The translations under genes and the position numbers were made by a program. From an archaeon (GTDB taxonomy: Archaea; Thermoproteota; Nitrososphaeria; Nitrososphaerales; Gagatemarchaeaceae), in NCBI GenBank assembly GCA_902812495.1, contig CADDZR010000004.1, forward strand, positions 20,764 to 84,763: a stretch of 64,000 nt of DNA, given 5' to 3'. This document shows, in pieces, positions 42,290 to 52,386 of the stretch (the first letter of the stretch is position 1; every line of letters starts with the position of its first letter). The notes beneath the pieces were generated by a model. It worked only from the letters and a program-made list of their open reading frames with translations, did not search any database and was not told where the DNA came from.

Positions 42290-43771
42290 TTGGAAGTAGC
42301 TAAGACTGATAACGTTGGGCACTTTATAGGAAACAAATTTTTTGAAGTTGACGAAAAGAATTCTGTTCAGGTCCTTGACCCAAGAAATAACAGAGTAATC
42401 TGTTTGGCTTCAAATGCAACAAGAGAAGAGGTTGAGAATGCGGTTGAGGTTGCAGGGAAGGCATTCAGGGAGTGGAGCATAACACCTGCGGAAAAGAGGG
42501 CAGAGATACTCTTCTCAATAGGTAGGGAAATAGAGAAAGATACTGAAAACCTTGCACGTATTGAGTCAGTGAACACAGGCATACCAATATCGCAGTGTAG
42601 GGGGCAGGTTAAGAGGGCTGCAGAGAACTTTTACTTCTTTGCAGAGATGGCTACGAAAATCTCTGGAAGGGTTTACCCCAGGGAGCCAGATTTTCTGAAC
42701 TACACTGAAAGAATGCCAGCCGGTGTTGCGGCACTTATAACGCCATGGAACACGCCTCTGATGCTCGAGACATGGAAGATAGCACCATGTCTTGCTGCAG
42801 GTGACACATGTATTCTCAAACCAGCTGAATGGACGCCCATTTCGGCGAAGAGGCTTGCGGAACTAATTGCGAAGACAGATCTACCAGATGGCGTATTTAA
42901 CGTTGTCCACGGCATAGGCGAGCAGGCCGGCTCGTACCTAGTTTCAAGCAGAGGTGTGAAGCTTGTATCATTTACAGGTGAAACGGCAACAGGCAAGGAA
43001 ATAATGAAGAACGGCTCATCTACACTAAAAAGGTTTTCAATGGAGCTGGGGGGTAAAAATGCTGCAATTATCTTCGAGGATGCGGACCTTGAAGCAGCAC
43101 TGGACTCGGTCGTGTTCATGGCCTTTTCTCTAAACGGAGAGAGATGTACATCAAATTCAAGGGTTCTAATTCAGTGCAGTATTTACGAGAAGTTTATTGA
43201 GATGCTTCTTGACAGGGTTTCGAGGATCAGGGTAGGCGACCCGCTCGAGGAAAGTACTGAACTCGGCCCTCTTGTAAGAAAGGAACATCTTGAAAGAGTT
43301 CTCTCATACGTTCAATCCGGTGTGAAAGAGGGTGCAAAGTTGCTGTACGGAGGTAAAGAGCATGAATCACTCAAACCAGGTAATTACATGCACCCAACAC
43401 TCTTCAAGGACGTGACTCAGGATATGAGGATAGCTAGAGAGGAAATTTTTGGTCCTGTTCTCGTGGCAGAAAAGTTTGATAGGGAAGTTGACGCAGTAGA
43501 TAAGGCAAACGACGTGTGTTACGGTCTTGCTGGGTACATTTGGACAAGAGATCTCAGGAGAGCGCATCTCGTTGCCTCGAAACTGGAGGTTGGTATGGTC
43601 TGGATAAATTCGCACAACGTGAGGGACCTGAGAACACCTTTCGGTGGCATGAAGAACAGCGGTATAGGAAGGGAAGGAGGAGAGTATAGCTTCGACTTCT
43701 ACACAGAACTGAAGACAGTCCATCTTGCTCTCAGACAGCAGAGAGTACCAAGGTTCGGGGTGAGTGGCTAA
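42290..43771 (+). CDS. hpaE: 5-carboxymethyl-2-hydroxymuconate semialdehyde dehydrogenase
   Basis: An aldehyde dehydrogenase of 493 residues. It has the Glu motif MELGGKNAAIIFEDAD and the catalytic Cys in LNGERCTSNSR. The C-terminal segment VRDLRTPFGG...GIGREGGEYSF is highly like bacterial HpaE, which oxidises the ring-cleavage product of homoprotocatechuate. The next genes, hpaB and hpaD, support this. Start TTG at 42290; the stop and the hpaB start overlap by 1 nt. An ALDH of other substrate is possible but less likely. Confidence 0.88.
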   Translation: MEVAKTDNVGHFIGNKFFEVDEKNSVQVLDPRNNRVICLASNATREEVENAVEVAGKAFREWSITPAEKRAEILFSIGREIEKDTENLARIESVNTGIPISQCRGQVKRAAENFYFFAEMATKISGRVYPREPDFLNYTERMPAGVAALITPWNTPLMLETWKIAPCLAAGDTCILKPAEWTPISAKRLAELIAKTDLPDGVFNVVHGIGEQAGSYLVSSRGVKLVSFTGETATGKEIMKNGSSTLKRFSMELGGKNAAIIFEDADLEAALDSVVFMAFSLNGERCTSNSRVLIQCSIYEKFIEMLLDRVSRIRVGDPLEESTELGPLVRKEHLERVLSYVQSGVKEGAKLLYGGKEHESLKPGNYMHPTLFKDVTQDMRIAREEIFGPVLVAEKFDREVDAVDKANDVCYGLAGYIWTRDLRRAHLVASKLEVGMVWINSHNVRDLRTPFGGMKNSGIGREGGEYSFDFYTELKTVHLALRQQRVPRFGVSG

Positions 43772-45207
43772 TGCCTGCATGTAGCGGAAAGCAGTTCATC
43801 GAAAGAATAAACAGGAAAAGGAGGGAGATATGGTACGGCAAGGACAGAATAACAACAAACGCAGCAGAGCACCCTGCATTCAGGGGCATAGCAAGGACAA
43901 TGGCAGCACTTTACGATATGCAGCTTGAGGAAGAGAACCTAGAATTCATGACGTATATCTCGCCAAAAACAGGGGAGAGGGTTGGAACAAGTTTCCTTCA
44001 ACCAAGGACAAGTGAGGACCTTATAAAGAGGAGAAGGATGATCAAGAAGTGGGCTGATTTCTCCGCAGGTATGCTTGGCAGAACCCCGGACTATCTGAAC
44101 AGCGCTCTAATGGCAATGGCATCCGCAAGCGACTTCTTTGGCAACGGAATGTCGGAGAGAATTGTGAAGTACTACGAATACGTTAGGGAGAACGACTTGC
44201 TTTTAACGCACACTTTAATCAACCCGCAGGTAAACAGAAGTGTTGGCCCTTCGAAGCAGGTTGATCCTTTCATAGCTGCCAGAGTTGCGGAAAAGAAGTC
44301 TGAGGGTGTTGTAGTAAGGGGTGCGAGGATGCTTGCAACGTTTCCTCTGGCGGACGAGATACTTGTTTTCCCTTCGACAGTCGTGAGGTCTGGGCAGGAC
44401 GATATCCCATATGCCTTTGCATTTGCAATACCTGTGGACACACCTGGACTGAAGATGATATGCAGGGAATCCTTTTCAGAGGATTCAAGTTTTGACCATC
44501 CACTTGCCTCACGTTTCGACGAACAAGATGCCGTTGTGATATTTGATGATGTACTTGTACCGTGGGAGAGGATATTCATTCTCGAGGATCCTGAGAGGGC
44601 AAATGCTGTCAGCGAGTCGACAGATGCGATTGTATTCATGGCCCACCAATCGACTGTTAGAGAGCTTGCAAAGGTAGAGTTTTTCCTTGGTCTCGCGTGC
44701 TTGATGGCTGAGAGCATAGGAGCAGACCAGTTCCCTCAGGTCCAAGAAAGGATATCAGAGATAATCATAATGAGGGAGACAATGAAAGCATTTCTTGACG
44801 CAAGTGAAGCAAATGCAAGAATCAATAAATGGGGCATACTCGTACCAGACTACACACCTCTCAACGCAGCTAGAAACCTCTGGCCGAGAATTTCTCCTTC
44901 CCTGTGTTCAATAATAAGGCAGCTTGGTGCAAGCGGTCTTATGGCAATACCACCAGAGGATATTCTAGCATCAGAGGCAACGAAGTATGTGGAGAAGTAC
45001 TACCAGTCAAAGATGCAGGATGGGGTAGAGAGGATAAGGCTCTTCAAGCTTGCTTGGGATGCTGTTGGTTCATCATTTGGTGGAAGGCAGGAACTCTATG
45101 AGAGATTCTTCTTTGGAGACCCTGTGAGGATGGCAAGTGCCCTGTACAACTGGTACGATAAGGAGCCCTACAAGAAGCTAGCTAGGGAATTAATGAAGGG
45201 GAAGTAA
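43771..45207 (+). CDS. hpaB: 4-hydroxyphenylacetate 3-monooxygenase, oxygenase component
   Basis: An FADH2-using flavin monooxygenase of the HpaB family, 478 residues. It hydroxylates 4-hydroxyphenylacetate to homoprotocatechuate. Recognised from GRTPDYLNSALMAMA, LINPQVNRS, GVVVRGARMLATFPLADE and LVPWERIFI. The 4-hydroxybutyryl-CoA dehydratase of autotrophic archaea is a relative, but the neighbours (ring-cleaving dioxygenase, hpaE, flavin reductase) argue for the monooxygenase. The ATG follows directly on hpaE, and the next gene starts immediately after the TAA. Confidence 0.88.
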   Translation: MPACSGKQFIERINRKRREIWYGKDRITTNAAEHPAFRGIARTMAALYDMQLEEENLEFMTYISPKTGERVGTSFLQPRTSEDLIKRRRMIKKWADFSAGMLGRTPDYLNSALMAMASASDFFGNGMSERIVKYYEYVRENDLLLTHTLINPQVNRSVGPSKQVDPFIAARVAEKKSEGVVVRGARMLATFPLADEILVFPSTVVRSGQDDIPYAFAFAIPVDTPGLKMICRESFSEDSSFDHPLASRFDEQDAVVIFDDVLVPWERIFILEDPERANAVSESTDAIVFMAHQSTVRELAKVEFFLGLACLMAESIGADQFPQVQERISEIIIMRETMKAFLDASEANARINKWGILVPDYTPLNAARNLWPRISPSLCSIIRQLGASGLMAIPPEDILASEATKYVEKYYQSKMQDGVERIRLFKLAWDAVGSSFGGRQELYERFFFGDPVRMASALYNWYDKEPYKKLARELMKGK

Positions 45208-46206
45208 ATGAGCTTCAACATCGTGCGTGCTGGTCATGTTGAATACCTAGTAACAGACATTAAAAAGGCAAGAAAGTTTTACGTCGAGACACTTGGATTC
45301 TTCGAGACAGCAAGAAGAGGAAAACAGTCTTTCTTGCGTTGCATTGAGGAAAGGTTCCATCATTCTCTTGTTCTAACAGAATCAGATGAGCCTGGAATCG
45401 GGCACATAGCCTTCAGGGTTGCGTCTAAGGAAGATCTTTCAAAAATTTACATCTTTCTTGAGCTATCAGGGCTGAAGCCTTTCTGGTACGACGATGAATA
45501 CGGAGTTGGGAAATGTGTCAGAGTTCAGGATCCGTTCGGCTTTCCTATAGAATTTTACCATAGCATGAAACGGGAGGAGTGGTTACTTAGAAGGTTTTCT
45601 GAACACAGGGGAGCTAAGGTAATGAGAATAGACCACTTTAACCTCCATGTACCAGATGTTGAAAAGGCCTTTAAGTGGTATAGGGATAAGTTGCTCTTCA
45701 CATGCACAGAAATTACGGAGACAGAAGGTAAGCGTCATGCAATCTGGGCGGCTTGGCTTAGAAGGAAGCACACATGTCACGACGTGGCGCTCACGAACGG
45801 CTACGGGCCAAGGCTACATCACACAGGTTTCTCCGTTTACGACAGAAGCAGCATATATGACTGCGCAGACATACTTGCGTCCTCAGGATACTTGAGGTCA
45901 ATCGAGAGAGGCCCTGGAAGGCATGGTGTTTCGAACGCTTTTTTCATTTACCTTAGAGACGAGGACGGAAACAGGATAGAACTCTATACAGGAGACTACA
46001 TGACGGCCGACCCAGACTGGGAGCCTATAGTTTGGAAGCTGAACGACCCTCAAAGACAGACTTTCTGGGGGAGTCCAGCACCAGAAAGCTGGTTTAAAGA
46101 GTCTATGAGAGTTAAAGATTATGAAACAGGAAAATTTGTACCTCTTTTATCACCTATCCTTGAAGAGAAACCAAGCTACATAGAGAAACAGAACCTATCA
46201 GAATAA
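45208..46206 (+). CDS. hpaD: Homoprotocatechuate 2,3-dioxygenase, VOC-type extradiol
   Basis: A two-module VOC extradiol dioxygenase of 332 residues that opens the ring of homoprotocatechuate beside the hydroxyls. The C-terminal module has the metal ligands: His in MRIDHFNLHV, His in LHHTGFSV and Glu in GNRIELYTGDY, typical of the MndD/HPCD type with Fe or Mn. It is not of the LigB type seen in E. coli HpaD. It begins one base after the hpaB stop. The C-terminus overlaps the convergent hpaC gene by 9 nt. Confidence 0.88.
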   Translation: MSFNIVRAGHVEYLVTDIKKARKFYVETLGFFETARRGKQSFLRCIEERFHHSLVLTESDEPGIGHIAFRVASKEDLSKIYIFLELSGLKPFWYDDEYGVGKCVRVQDPFGFPIEFYHSMKREEWLLRRFSEHRGAKVMRIDHFNLHVPDVEKAFKWYRDKLLFTCTEITETEGKRHAIWAAWLRRKHTCHDVALTNGYGPRLHHTGFSVYDRSSIYDCADILASSGYLRSIERGPGRHGVSNAFFIYLRDEDGNRIELYTGDYMTADPDWEPIVWKLNDPQRQTFWGSPAPESWFKESMRVKDYETGKFVPLLSPILEEKPSYIEKQNLSE

Positions 46207-46713
46207 TTCAAAAGGCTCTTCTTTGCTCCAAGCTTGTGAGAGTAATGCATATTGCTGCCTATGATAGACTAAAGGCATTTTACTGTTAAGAACTGCACCG
46301 TCAAGAACTTCTCCAAGGACTATGTCGTGGTCGCCAGCATCCTCCCATCTATATTTCCTACATTCTAGGTATGCTACAGAACCTGCTATTATTGGAAGCT
46401 TTCTACTTGTCAAACTATACTTTATACCTGTAAATCTTTCTTCTATATCATCTCTACCTGCAAATCTGTCGGAGACAGACTTCTGGTCTTCTGCAAGTAG
46501 ATTCACAGCAAAATAGTCCTGCGAATAAAGAAGCATATTACTTTTAGTACCTTTTGCAAGTGAAATGAGTATTAGAGGTGGCTCTAACGAAATGCTTGTA
46601 AAAGAACTAACAGTAACACCATCAAAACCACTTTCTGAACTGTAGGTTACGACTGTTACGCCTTGCGGAAAGTTCCTCATGAAACTTTTGAGAATTTCTG
46701 CTCTTTGGTTCAA
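46198..46713 (-). CDS. hpaC: Flavin reductase (HpaC-like)
   Basis: A 171-residue flavin:NAD(P)H oxidoreductase of the HpaC/DIM6-NTAB family, with the FPQGVTVVTY segment, the SFTSISLEPPLILISLAKGT flavin-binding part and GDHDIVLGEVL near the end. It would supply FADH2 to the HpaB monooxygenase. It is read opposite to the hpaEBD genes, with the stop inside hpaD. Start TTG at 46713 with a TTAATATTAA box about 25 nt upstream, shared region with a divergent ABC transporter. Confidence 0.88.
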   Translation of the reverse strand: MNQRAEILKSFMRNFPQGVTVVTYSSESGFDGVTVSSFTSISLEPPLILISLAKGTKSNMLLYSQDYFAVNLLAEDQKSVSDRFAGRDDIEERFTGIKYSLTSRKLPIIAGSVAYLECRKYRWEDAGDHDIVLGEVLDGAVLNSKMPLVYHRQQYALLSQAWSKEEPFELF

Positions 46714-46767
46714 CCTACATCAAAGATCGTGACCTTTAATATTAAGTATACGGTTTTGGTGTGAAGT

Positions 46768-47757
46768 TTGTACGCTCTTCAAGTTAAGGACCTTACGAAA
46801 GTTTATTCCTCAAGAATAAGGGCTGTAGACTCGATAAGCTTTAATGTCGAAAGTGGGGAGATATTCGGTCTTCTTGGCCCTAATGGTGCAGGAAAGACAA
46901 CAACTATAAAAATGATTTCAACTATATCCAGACCTACTTCAGGCTCAATACTTGTCTTTGGTGTTGATGCAGAAAAACATCCTGATAAGGTTAGAGAGCT
47001 TATAGGCTATATACCCCAGTCAGTATCTGTTGACGGAGATCTAACAGGATACGAGAACCTACTGATATTCTCAAAACTCTCTTACGTATCAAAGAAGGAG
47101 AGGGATGCAAGGATAATTTTTGCACTTGAGTACATGGGTCTTAAAGAAAGGGCAAACGAGCTTGTAAAGCATTATAGTGGTGGAATGATGAGAAGGCTAG
47201 AGATAGCACAAGCTCTTGTAAACAGACCAAAGCTGCTTATCCTTGATGAGCCAACTATTGGTTTGGACCCTGCCTCAAAGACAAAGATGTGGGATTATTT
47301 AAAAAAGATGAACAGAGAGTTCGGGACTACAATTCTCCTAACAACCCACGATATGGCAGAGGCAGACCTGCTTTGCCATAGAATAGCAATAATGAATGCA
47401 GGCAAGATAGCAGCAATAGGGAGCCCTCAGGAATTAAAAATGTCTGTAGGCGTGGAAATGATTAAGCTTTGCTTGGACTCCTCAGCTATAGAAAAGCTTG
47501 TTATCCCAGATGAACTAGGAAAGATTATAGGGTATGAGAACTCGAGTGTAATTATTTCTGTTGAGAATGCAGAGAAGAAAATACCCAGTATTGTTGAGTA
47601 TCTTTTGAAAAGAGGAATAAAAATCGAGTCTATTTCATTTAACAAACCCACTCTAAATGACGTATTTCTAAAATATGCAAGAGTAGCTTTTGAGGAAGGC
47701 GAGTCTTACTCTCAAGCAAGGATGACGAGACGTGTCTTTGCAAGGAGGTCACGCTGA
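46768..47757 (+). CDS. ABC transporter ATP-binding protein (DrrA-like), second copy
   Basis: A 329-residue ABC ATPase with Walker A GPNGAGKTT, signature HYSGGMMRR, Walker B LLILDEPT and H-loop TTHD, plus a C-terminal DrrA-type extension. It is not a close copy of the one at 40.5 kb. Start TTG at 46768 next to a TATA-like TTAAGTATAC (46742-46751). The stop overlaps the permease ATG. Substrate unknown. Confidence 0.9.
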   Translation: MYALQVKDLTKVYSSRIRAVDSISFNVESGEIFGLLGPNGAGKTTTIKMISTISRPTSGSILVFGVDAEKHPDKVRELIGYIPQSVSVDGDLTGYENLLIFSKLSYVSKKERDARIIFALEYMGLKERANELVKHYSGGMMRRLEIAQALVNRPKLLILDEPTIGLDPASKTKMWDYLKKMNREFGTTILLTTHDMAEADLLCHRIAIMNAGKIAAIGSPQELKMSVGVEMIKLCLDSSAIEKLVIPDELGKIIGYENSSVIISVENAEKKIPSIVEYLLKRGIKIESISFNKPTLNDVFLKYARVAFEEGESYSQARMTRRVFARRSR

Positions 47758-48530
47758 TGATTAGAATTGTAAAGTTCCTCTCTAGCAGCTTAACAATAGC
47801 AGAGATGGAAGCAAGGAAGATAAGACATGATTCTACAGAGCTCTGGACAAGGGCTGTTCAGCCAGCACTCTGGCTTCTTTTGTTTGGTGAAGTATTCAAC
47901 AGAATAAAAGGTATAACATCCAGTAACATAAGCTATATAACATTTATAGCACCAGGTGTTCTTGCGCAATCTGTTCTTTTTGTCTCGATCTTCTATGGAA
48001 TAACAATTGTCTGGGAAAGAGATGTTGGTTTGCTAACTAAACTTCTCTCTACCCCATCCCCAAGGTCCTCTATAGTGGTAGGGAAGGCGCTTGCAGCAGG
48101 TGTGAGAGGTATCTTCCAAGCCATAATGATATTTGGCTTAACTCTTATAATAGGTATAAATCTCCGCCTCGACCCTTTTGATGTTATTTCTGTCTTCGTT
48201 GTTATAGTGCTATTTGCAATGTGTTTTTCAAGTCTCTCTATGACCCTTGCATCCCTCTTGAAGACAAGAGAAAGAATGATGGGAATAGGTCAAGCAATAA
48301 CAATGCCCCTCTTCTTTGCAAGTAACGCAATATACCCTCTAGACCTTATGCCTGAATGGTTAAGGACTATTTCTTTATTTAACCCATTAAGCTATGTTGT
48401 TGATGCAATGCGTTCTTTGCTTATTACAGGAGACTATTCAGGTATTCCTCTTGACGCAGTTGCCCTTGTCCTGTCAACACTCATATTTGTTTCCTTAGCC
48501 TCTATCATGATAAGAAGGCTTATTGAATAA
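47757..48530 (+). CDS. ABC-2-type permease, second copy
   Basis: A 257-residue membrane partner of the ATPase upstream, six predicted helices, with FNPLSYVVDAMRSLL typical of DrrB-like exporters. It overlaps the ATPase stop by 1 nt. Its 3' end overlaps the convergent hyuB gene by 36 nt, an unusual arrangement. Substrate unknown. Confidence 0.88.
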   Translation: MIRIVKFLSSSLTIAEMEARKIRHDSTELWTRAVQPALWLLLFGEVFNRIKGITSSNISYITFIAPGVLAQSVLFVSIFYGITIVWERDVGLLTKLLSTPSPRSSIVVGKALAAGVRGIFQAIMIFGLTLIIGINLRLDPFDVISVFVVIVLFAMCFSSLSMTLASLLKTRERMMGIGQAITMPLFFASNAIYPLDLMPEWLRTISLFNPLSYVVDAMRSLLITGDYSGIPLDAVALVLSTLIFVSLASIMIRRLIE

Positions 48531-50174
48531 AGTGAAATTTTCTCTTGCAAATTTTCTTGAGATATAACCATTTTCTAAGTCGGAATAAATTAAATCTCTT
48601 TTCCTTCCTTCAGGGGGTAGATAGCCTCCACCCCCAGCAGTTCTAATCTCTATTCTATCGCCTTTTTTCAGAGTAGCTGAAAATTTAGCAGGCATAGCAG
48701 TATTCTTACCTTTCCTTTTTAGTATCACTTTTATTGGCTCTCCTTCTCTTCCTCCAAAAATTCCCCAAGGTCTGTGTTTTGCTCTGTCCGAGATAAAGGT
48801 TAAAGTTGCTGCATCAGAGAGCATCATAAAGCCTCTCTTTATTCCACATCCACCTCTAAATGTGCCAGCGCCACAACTATCTTCTCGCAGCTCATAACAT
48901 GTAACAACTAAAGGGAAAGATCTTTCAATCTCCTCAATTGGTGTGTTCATTGTATTTGTCATGTTACAATGTATTCCATCTATTCCATCCATACCTTTTC
49001 TTCCACCCATTCCAACACCTATGGTTTCGTAGAAAGCCCATTTCTTCCCTCTAAAATAGCCACCAATCATCAAGTTGTTCATAGACCCTCCGCATGCTGC
49101 AGGAACAAATTCTGGGCATATTTCTGAGAAGGCTTTAAACAGGACGTCAGAATTTCTCTGGCTTGTCTCGACGTTACCTATCCCTACAGCTCTAGGATAA
49201 GTTGGATTCATCAAACTACCCTTTGGTGCATAAACTGTTAGATGGGAGAAAGCACCACTATTGACCTGAACATCTCTACCAAATAAACACATAAAAACAA
49301 AGTAAACAGCTGAGAGTGTAACCCCAAAAACAGAGTTCATTGGAGAGTTTGTTTGGTTGCTTGTTCCGGAATAATCTATCTTTACATTTTCTCCAGATAT
49401 CTTTACTGAAACACTGATTTTTATCTCTCTTCCGTCTATATCTTCAACAAAATCTTCTGCAAAAGCTTTATCCTTCTCTAACCTTTTTATTCTCATACAA
49501 ACCATCTTTTCTGAGTGTTGTTGTGCTTCTGTAAAAGCCTTTTTCAATTCTTCAAGCCCATATTTCGATATTATTTCTGATATCCTTCTCTTCCCAGCTA
49601 TATTTGCAGCTATCTGAGCTTTTATGTCCCCAATCCTTTCTTTTTGTGTCCTTGAAGACGAGAGAAAATCTTGAATCTTCTCTTTCAGAAAACTTCCCTT
49701 CCTGTAAATTTTAACAGGGTCAACCACAAAACCTTCTTCAAATATCGTGGTTGCATTGACAGAAATACTACCTGGAACAGCACCTCCCACGTCAGAATGG
49801 TGTGCTTTGTTTGCTAAATAGCAAATTATCTCGCCTTTATAATAAAGAGGATGTATAACCATTAAATCGTTGAGATGCGTCCCTGAGAGATAGGGGTTGT
49901 TAACGGCTATCATATCATCCTCCTCCAACTCAATCCTATTTTTTCTGCAGTACTCAACCGTCCTCCTTAGCCCCCATTCCATTGACCCAAGGTGGACAGG
50001 TATGTGTTCTGCCTGAGCAACAAGTCTGAGTTGATTATCAAAGATAGCTGTGGAGTGGTCCATCCTCTCCCTTATATTTGGGGAGTAGGATGAATTTCTC
50101 AAAGCAATACCCATTTCTTCAGCTGTGTAGACAAGATAGTTTCTTATTATCTGAGGTAGTATCTCATATTTCAT
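48495..50174 (-). CDS. hyuB: Hydantoinase B / oxoprolinase family protein
   Basis: The 559-residue HyuB-type subunit, partner of HyuA, acting on N-methylhydantoin, 5-oxoproline or related amides with ATP. It carries the conserved DHSTAIFD and NNPYLSGTHLNDL segments and the glycine-rich CGAGTFRGGCG-type region near the end. Its start overlaps hyuA by 11 nt, so the pair forms a heteromer. The exact substrate cannot be read from sequence. Acetone carboxylase is a related complex but would need a third small subunit, not seen here. Confidence 0.88.
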   Translation of the reverse strand: MKYEILPQIIRNYLVYTAEEMGIALRNSSYSPNIRERMDHSTAIFDNQLRLVAQAEHIPVHLGSMEWGLRRTVEYCRKNRIELEEDDMIAVNNPYLSGTHLNDLMVIHPLYYKGEIICYLANKAHHSDVGGAVPGSISVNATTIFEEGFVVDPVKIYRKGSFLKEKIQDFLSSSRTQKERIGDIKAQIAANIAGKRRISEIISKYGLEELKKAFTEAQQHSEKMVCMRIKRLEKDKAFAEDFVEDIDGREIKISVSVKISGENVKIDYSGTSNQTNSPMNSVFGVTLSAVYFVFMCLFGRDVQVNSGAFSHLTVYAPKGSLMNPTYPRAVGIGNVETSQRNSDVLFKAFSEICPEFVPAACGGSMNNLMIGGYFRGKKWAFYETIGVGMGGRKGMDGIDGIHCNMTNTMNTPIEEIERSFPLVVTCYELREDSCGAGTFRGGCGIKRGFMMLSDAATLTFISDRAKHRPWGIFGGREGEPIKVILKRKGKNTAMPAKFSATLKKGDRIEIRTAGGGGYLPPEGRKRDLIYSDLENGYISRKFARENFTLFNKPSYHDRG

Positions 50175-52161
50175 TCCTTATCATCATTCCATAGATGCTG
50201 TTTTTCAGCCTCCACCCTTTGTTCACAACTGTTGTTGAATCGTATTCCTCTATTATTAAAGGGCCTTTTAACTCCTCGGAGAGAGTTAAACTCTCTCTCC
50301 TAACAACTTTCACTTTCCTATATTTGTTAGAAATAAATGCTTCCCTCCTTTGCTTTGGTTTATCCGTATATCCGTAAGCTGGTAGACCAGCTTTCTTAAC
50401 CGATGCAGAGACCTTTATCCTGATATTTACTACTTCGACCTCATCTCTTGAAGAAAATCCGTACCGCTTCCTATGTGCTCTGTCGAAAGAAAGTCTTGTC
50501 ATACCTTTTTGATAAGGTATTGTAATCTCGTAAGCTTGGCCTTCATATCTAGCATCTACAAATCTTTTGATGGTTAGTTTTTCCTCCGTGACGTTATGCA
50601 TTTCCTTCCTTGCATCCCTTTCAAGGTTATTGAACTCAGGTTCGAGCTCAAAGCTCTTGCGCATAACGGGACGCACAAACATTGCTGTTATATCTGAAGA
50701 AAGTAAGCCAAATGCAGAAAAAAGTCCAGGATGATTTGGTATGAATACTTTATTTATTCCGAGTTCTTCTGCAACGTCACAACAGTGAAGTGGTCCAGCA
50801 CCTCCAAAAGCTATCATTGTGAACTCTTCTGGGTTTCTACCTCTCTCAGAGGTTATAAGAGAAACGGCCCTTGCTGTTATGCTGTTTGCTATCTTGAGTA
50901 TACTTGAAGCTGTTGTCTCAGGAGAAACTCCAAGCTTTCTAGAAAGGTTAGAAATTGCATTCCTAGCAAGCTCATAATGGATTTTCATCTTGCCATCAAG
51001 CAGGTGTTCTTGGCTTAATCTGCCAAGAAGAACATTTGCATCTGTTACGGTTGATTCTCTTCCACCTTTGCCGTAGCATGCAGGCCCAGGTTCTGAACCA
51101 GCACTTCTTGGTCCAACATTAAGCTGCCCTGCTTCATCAACCCAGGCTATGGAACCTCCTCCAGCACTTACCTCAGATATATCAATAAAAGGAAGCCTAA
51201 GCGGATAACCACTTCCCTTTACTATCCTGCCGAGATGGGCTTCTCCACCAACCTCATATTCAAAAGTATACTCCGGCTCATAGTTATCTAAAACACTTGC
51301 CTTTGCAGTTGTACCGCCCATGTCAAATGTTATACATTTACTCGTTTTGAGCTTCTTTGCTAAATAAGCTGATGCAAGTACACCAGCTGCCGGGCCTGAT
51401 TCTATGCTCAATACAGCCCTATTACGTATCCTTTCCTCTGTTGTTATACCTCCGTCAGAGTTCATGAATAGTATTTTACTTCTTATCCCTCTTTCTCTAA
51501 GATACTCTTTGAGCGAGTCTATATACGAGCCCATTATTGGAGAAACTACAGCATTTACGACTGTAGTGCTAAACCTTTCATATTCTCTATATTCTCTTGC
51601 AACCAAGCTTGAAAGACTTATATGTCCTGTAAAGCCTCCATCCTTTAGAGCGTTTCTCACTTCTTTTTCATGTTTCGGCCTGACATATGAGTTAAGAAAG
51701 CATACTGCAACAGAGCTGTATCCTCCTCTTACTATTTTTCTTACGAGTCCTCTCAGTTCTTTCTGATTTATTTTTACAAGTTCTTTACCGTTTGAGAGAA
51801 TCCTACACCTCAGTGTAAACCTATCCTTCCTCTTTATGAGTGGTTCAGGTCTCTTAACAAATACATCATATAGCTTGGGTCTTCTCTGTCTACCTATTTC
51901 TATAACATCTCTAAAGCCATTGTTTGTCACCATTGCTGTTAATGCTAGCCCACTCCTTGTTAAAAGTGCATTAGTGCAAATAGTTGTTGCATGTATTACG
52001 GCAGAAAATTTCTTTCCTAGCCGCTTTGAAAGTTCCTCAGCTATTGCTTTCTCTGGTCTTCCAGTTGTCATAACCTTAACAACTTCTACTTGGCCCGTAT
52101 CCTCATCATAATATAGAAAATCTGTAAAGGTTCCACCTATATCGATTCCAACCCTGAGCAT
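50164..52161 (-). CDS. hyuA: Hydantoinase A / oxoprolinase family protein
   Basis: The 665-residue ATP-dependent HyuA subunit with the actin-like ATPase fold (GIDIGGTFTDF at the start, FDMGGTTAKA and AFGGAGPLHCCDVAEELG further on). The pair with hyuB gives an amidase or hydantoinase. Codons look A+T-rich compared with the core genes. It diverges from nothing nearby; 225 nt separate it from the HAD gene upstream, with no clear promoter seen. Confidence 0.88.
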   Translation of the reverse strand: MLRVGIDIGGTFTDFLYYDEDTGQVEVVKVMTTGRPEKAIAEELSKRLGKKFSAVIHATTICTNALLTRSGLALTAMVTNNGFRDVIEIGRQRRPKLYDVFVKRPEPLIKRKDRFTLRCRILSNGKELVKINQKELRGLVRKIVRGGYSSVAVCFLNSYVRPKHEKEVRNALKDGGFTGHISLSSLVAREYREYERFSTTVVNAVVSPIMGSYIDSLKEYLRERGIRSKILFMNSDGGITTEERIRNRAVLSIESGPAAGVLASAYLAKKLKTSKCITFDMGGTTAKASVLDNYEPEYTFEYEVGGEAHLGRIVKGSGYPLRLPFIDISEVSAGGGSIAWVDEAGQLNVGPRSAGSEPGPACYGKGGRESTVTDANVLLGRLSQEHLLDGKMKIHYELARNAISNLSRKLGVSPETTASSILKIANSITARAVSLITSERGRNPEEFTMIAFGGAGPLHCCDVAEELGINKVFIPNHPGLFSAFGLLSSDITAMFVRPVMRKSFELEPEFNNLERDARKEMHNVTEEKLTIKRFVDARYEGQAYEITIPYQKGMTRLSFDRAHRKRYGFSSRDEVEVVNIRIKVSASVKKAGLPAYGYTDKPKQRREAFISNKYRKVKVVRRESLTLSEELKGPLIIEEYDSTTVVNKGWRLKNSIYGMMIRNEI

Positions 52162-52386
52162 CTTGCAAGTGTAAGAATGAAGGATTTAACAAGGTTTGCT
52201 TACAAGGAATCTGGCAAGAAAGCTCCGACCTTTAGTGGAGAGAAGAGATGAATAGATTGTTAGGATGCGTGAATACAGGAATTGCTCAGGATACAAAATC
52301 CCTGCAGAAGCCATTAACAGGGTGATGGCATATCCTTTGCTTCATTATAAAACAAAAAACAAGAATTTCCCTATATGATGAGAATC

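Noticed and set aside
43771..45207. 4-hydroxybutyryl-CoA dehydratase instead of HpaB
   Set aside because: Both belong to one fold family, but the neighbours encode a ring-cleaving dioxygenase, HpaE and a flavin reductase, and the dehydratase Cys cluster pattern is not evident.
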